DNA of 64,000 bases, from assembly GCF_945890115.1 (NCBI RefSeq), contig NZ_CAMDCK010000004.1:62001-126000 (forward strand), in the 5' to 3' direction. Source of the stretch: Sphingorhabdus sp. EL138 (GTDB taxonomy: Bacteria; Pseudomonadota; Alphaproteobacteria; Sphingomonadales; Sphingomonadaceae). The notes under the pieces are model-generated. The model did no database searches. It was given only the letters and a program-made list of their open reading frames with translations, and was not told the DNA's origin. Within the stretch, counting starts at the first letter, position 1, and every line of letters starts with the position of its first letter. Of the stretch, positions 63,508 to 64,000 are shown piece by piece. A program made the translations under genes and the position numbers.

Positions 63508-64000
63508 ATGCGTAAAACCTTTTTGAAATTTCTTCTGGTGCCCGTTGCTGCGGCCTCGTTAGCCGGCTGCGGTATAAACAGCGTTCCGACGGCTGAAGAA
63601 AATGCCAAAGCGAAGTGGGCTGATGTGCAGGCCGCTTTTCAAGAGCGCGCTAACCTCATTCCCAACCTAGCCAATATCGTCAAAGGCGCGGCCGCGCAGG
63701 AAAACAAGACCCTGACGGAAGTCATACAGGCGCGTGCGCAAGCCACCTCGCCCAACATCCAGGTCAACCCTGACGACTTAAGCAATCCTGCAAAGATGGC
63801 AGCGTTTCAGGCGGCACAGAATCAATTGTCGGGCAGCCTGTCGCGCCTGCTGGTTTCGGTCGAGCAATATCCGCAATTAAGAAGCCAGGAAGGCTATTTG
63901 AAATTGCAAGACCAGTTGGAAGGTCAGGAAAACCGCGTGCGTATTACGCTGCGCGATTACAATGAAGCTGTGCGTGGGTACAATACCACCATTCGGACAT
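63508..64000 (+). CDS. lemA: LemA family protein, C-terminus off the window
   Basis: The first 164 codons of a LemA protein. A lipobox-like start (AAASLAGC) anchors it, then WADVQAAFQERANLIPNLANIVKGAAAQE and LSGSLSRLLVSVEQYPQLRSQEGYLKLQDQLEGQENRVRITLRDYNEAV follow, the classical LemA helical bundle. LemA proteins are often followed by a TPM-domain membrane protein, off this window. GGAGGAG lies 11 bases before the ATG. Function is unclear. The gap 63254-63507 upstream contains no recognised feature. Confidence 0.9.
   Translation, partial: MRKTFLKFLLVPVAAASLAGCGINSVPTAEENAKAKWADVQAAFQERANLIPNLANIVKGAAAQENKTLTEVIQARAQATSPNIQVNPDDLSNPAKMAAFQAAQNQLSGSLSRLLVSVEQYPQLRSQEGYLKLQDQLEGQENRVRITLRDYNEAVRGYNTTIRT

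Overview
The window comes from a bacterial chromosome of moderately high G+C, almost certainly an alphaproteobacterium of the order Sphingomonadales (Sphingorhabdus/Sphingopyxis-like). The evidence is a GcrA cell-cycle regulator, an F0 ATP synthase operon with paired b and b' subunits, a petABC cytochrome bc1 operon, a class II DAHP synthase, and small dispersed palindromes of the CCCTGAAC/GTTTCAGGG and TTCCCGC/GCGGGAA kinds that I associate with sphingomonads. Nothing looks like a prophage, integrative element, insertion sequence or CRISPR array. Gene density is high, many genes overlap by 4 bases (ATGA, GTGA or TTGA junctions), and no gap between genes exceeds 300 bases.

Layout. 1-4.8 kb (minus): lipoprotein, argS, SPOR protein, DUF1993 protein and nagZ, which has an apparent -1 frameshift near its start and runs off the left edge. 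4.9-7.3 kb (plus): ispH, thrB, rnhA. 7.3-12.5 kb: a fumarylacetoacetase-like hydrolase coupled to an alpha/beta hydrolase and a FAD oxidoreductase; a secreted C13-type cysteine peptidase; and maiA with a MarR regulator. 12.6-17.2 kb: DUF2147 protein, a lone ABC-2 permease, gcrA, a thioesterase and parE. 17.3-24.2 kb (minus): leuB-metZ-apaG-lysR, then recO, a small WYL-like protein and uvrC, separated by dispersed palindromic repeats. 24.2-26.8 kb: atpI-atpB-atpE-atpF'-atpF. 26.9-30.8 kb: ydbH-ynbE-ydbL, a predicted inter-membrane lipid bridge. 30.9-37 kb: radC, MFS and APC transporters, hinT, hisE, MarR, ilvE and tRNA-Gln. 37.2-42.7 kb: an atypical response regulator, DAHP synthase, petABC and tRNA-Gly. 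42.8-48.9 kb: EF-hand protein, trmL, hemF, GNAT, a membrane protein, lipB, a lipoprotein, an Old Yellow Enzyme homologue and a 7Fe ferredoxin. 49-53.4 kb: S4 protein, SUV3-like RNA helicase and a ferredoxin reductase. 53.5-62 kb: isovaleryl-CoA dehydrogenase and a polyamine uptake and breakdown region (PuuD, SpuC, Pot ABC transporter) with a duplicated FKBP inside it. 62-64 kb: serine hydrolase and the start of a LemA protein.

Most of the content is core metabolism. The parts worth a second look are the nagZ frameshift at an A AAA AAC heptamer, the ydbH-ynbE-ydbL triad, the FKBP with two repeats that each carry a cysteine pair 75 residues apart, the response regulator lacking two conserved receiver residues, and several unassigned palindromic or repeated sites in front of potF, the MarR/ilvE pair, the fumarylacetoacetase/C13 pair, ydbH and aroG/petA. 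I found no clearly new multi-gene system.
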